Assembly: GCA_016184445.1 (NCBI GenBank)
Contig: JACPCT010000141.1
Span: 1 to 6,005 of the forward strand
DNA length: 6,005 nt
Source: Candidatus Tectimicrobiota bacterium
GTDB taxonomy: Bacteria; UBA8248
Direction of reading: 5' to 3'
In this document: piece by piece, positions 5,065-6,005 of the stretch
Layout: each line of letters begins with the position of its first letter
Position numbering within the stretch: the first letter of the stretch is position 1
Position numbers and translations under genes: made by a program
Notes under the pieces: generated by a model
Database searches by the model: none
Seen by the model: only the letters and a program-made list of their open reading frames with translations
What the model was told of the DNA's origin: nothing

Positions 5065-6005
5065 CGAAGCCCCTCCGCCGGGCCCAGCAGATCGAGGAGG
5101 AAACCGGTCGTGCGGGCCGCCGCCCCCTGGTTGGCCTTCACCACCTCCTGGGCGGCCTCGCCGGCCCGTCCGCGGGCAGCAGGGTCCGCGAGCCAGCCCT
5201 CGAAGGCCATCCCCAGGGCGTGGGGCCCCTCCACCTGGATCGCGCCGCCCCTCCCGCCGATGAAGGCGAGCGCGGCCCCCTCGTAGGCCCCGGCCAGCCG
5301 TCCCATCACGTCGAGCAGCACCACCCCCCCCGGCGCGGGCCGTCCCCCCCCCTCATTCGACCAAGCGCTCCAGCGGACGGGCGCCAGCCCCTCCGCCCGC
5401 AGCACAGCCTCGGCCTCGTCAACGCGCGGGAGGTGGCGCGGGGCGACGAGCAGCCCCAGCCGGGGATGCCGCTCCCGCGGCCCCCGGAGGGCGCGGGCCA
5501 CGGCGGCCCCCTCCCCCGGATGGGTGCTCCCCGCCACGATGACGGGAGCGCCCGCCTCAAATCCGTACGCGGCGAGGCCCTCGCCCGGCTCCGCCGGGAG
5601 AAAAGCGTCGTACTTGAGGTTCCCCGCAGCGAGCACCCGCCGGGCCCCCAGGGCCTGGAAGCGCCGGGCGTCCCCCTCCTCCCGCGCGGCCACCCCGCTC
5701 AGCTCCTCCACAGGGGAGCCGAAGAGGGGGAAGAACCGCCGGTAGCCGCGGAAAGAGCGCTCGGAGAGGCGGCCGTTCACCACCGCCACGGGAATCCCGC
5801 CGCCCGAGGCCAGCCGGATGAGGTTCGGCCAGAGTTCGGTCTCGATGAGGGCCAGGGCCGAGGGCCGGACCCGGCCCAGCGCCCGCCGGACGGCGAAGGG
5901 GAAGTCGAAGGGAAGATAGAAGGCCGCCTCGGCCCCCGGGACCCGCGAAGCGGCCTCCCGCCCCGTGTCCGTCACGGTGGAGAGGACGACCCGCAGGCCG
6001 GGCCG
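5061..6005 (-). CDS. waaA: 3-deoxy-D-manno-octulosonic acid (Kdo) transferase (partial, N-terminus off the window; C-domain shortened)
   Basis: WaaA/KdtA (GT30) transfers Kdo from CMP-Kdo to lipid IVA at the inner membrane. The frame is open to the window edge, giving 314 visible residues; roughly the first 80-90 of the usual ~425 are missing. Counting from the edge, VLSTVTDTGRE (7-17) matches the family's TTMTPTG segment, LPFDFPFAVRRAL (31-43) follows, and ETELWPNL (55-62), NGRLSERSFRGY (77-88), GNLKYDAF (128-135), GSTHPGEG (159-166), VAPRHLPRVDE (187-197), DVMGRL (232-237) and AFIGG (247-251) are conserved signatures in the right order. A GTG at 5975-5973 is not the start, because homology continues upstream. 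The odd part is that after AFIGG the expected block with GGHNPLE and the following ~40 residues is replaced by RGGAIQVEGPHALGMAFEG (252-270), then the normal tail WLADPAARGRAGEAA resumes. Kdo transferase ancestry is secure; whether this copy is fully active is open. It probably forms one transcript with lpxK. Confidence 0.9.
   Translation of the reverse strand, partial: RPGLRVVLSTVTDTGREAASRVPGAEAAFYLPFDFPFAVRRALGRVRPSALALIETELWPNLIRLASGGGIPVAVVNGRLSERSFRGYRRFFPLFGSPVEELSGVAAREEGDARRFQALGARRVLAAGNLKYDAFLPAEPGEGLAAYGFEAGAPVIVAGSTHPGEGAAVARALRGPRERHPRLGLLVAPRHLPRVDEAEAVLRAEGLAPVRWSAWSNEGGGRPAPGGVVLLDVMGRLAGAYEGAALAFIGGRGGAIQVEGPHALGMAFEGWLADPAARGRAGEAAQEVVKANQGAAARTTGFLLDLLGPAEGLR
5070..5076 (-). 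promoter_or_regulatory. Ribosome binding site of lpxK inside the 3' end of waaA
   Basis: Read on the minus strand this is GGAGGGG, five bases before the ATG at 5064-5062. It supports the overlapping start over the later in-frame Met9. Confidence 0.6.

Noticed and set aside
4339..5286. Plus-strand open frame of 315 codons opposite lpxK and the end of waaA
   Set aside because: It crosses two well-supported genes, is low in complexity, and shows no family signature.
5973..5975. GTG as the start of waaA
   Set aside because: Residues upstream to the window edge (RPGLRVVLST) continue the conserved TTMTPTG-type segment, and the GTG would remove the N-terminal acceptor domain. The gene simply runs off the window.

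Overview
The window comes from a very GC-rich (about 70% by eye) Gram-negative bacterium. Every recognisable gene belongs to lipopolysaccharide (LPS) biogenesis: Kdo transfer, lipid A phosphorylation, heptose precursor synthesis, heptose transfer, and LPS export. All visible junctions between co-directional genes are 4-base stop/start overlaps, and three of the five visible start codons are not ATG (gmhB GTG, lptF TTG, lptG GTG). No mobile element, tRNA, rRNA or CRISPR array is visible. I cannot assign a phylum from sequence alone. The LptF/LptG, LpxK and heptosyltransferase II types would fit a high-GC Desulfobacterota/Deltaproteobacteria-like, NC10-like or Rokubacteria-like lineage, but that is inference.

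Layout. 1-514 (minus): gmhB, heptose-bisphosphate phosphatase, cut at its C-terminus by the window edge. 511-1599 (minus): waaF, ADP-heptose:LPS heptosyltransferase II. 1600-1791: a 192-base divergent intergenic region that must serve waaF-gmhB on one strand and lptF-lptG on the other. 1792-3030 and 3027-4115 (plus): lptF and lptG, the two membrane subunits of the LPS export ABC transporter. 4116-4125: a 10-base gap between convergent stop codons. 4126-5064 (minus): lpxK, lipid A 4'-kinase. 5061-6005 (minus): waaA, Kdo transferase, cut at its N-terminus by the window edge. Gene coverage is essentially complete.

How the genes work together. LpxK adds the 4'-phosphate to the lipid A disaccharide. 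WaaA adds Kdo to the resulting lipid IVA. GmhB makes the heptose monophosphate needed for ADP-heptose, and WaaF adds a heptose to the inner core. LptF-LptG, with an LptB ATPase encoded elsewhere, extract finished LPS from the inner membrane and pass it to the periplasmic bridge. The minus-strand order waaA-lpxK ... waaF-gmhB reads like one LPS core cluster into which an oppositely oriented lptFG pair has been set.

This is mostly a conventional LPS locus, and I do not see a new multi-gene system. The points most worth checking are: an apparent in-frame loss of about 39 residues in the C-terminal domain of WaaA, which removes the usual GGHNPLE-type signature; a Cys-to-Met change at the fourth zinc-ligand position of GmhB; and the inverted placement of lptFG inside the cluster.
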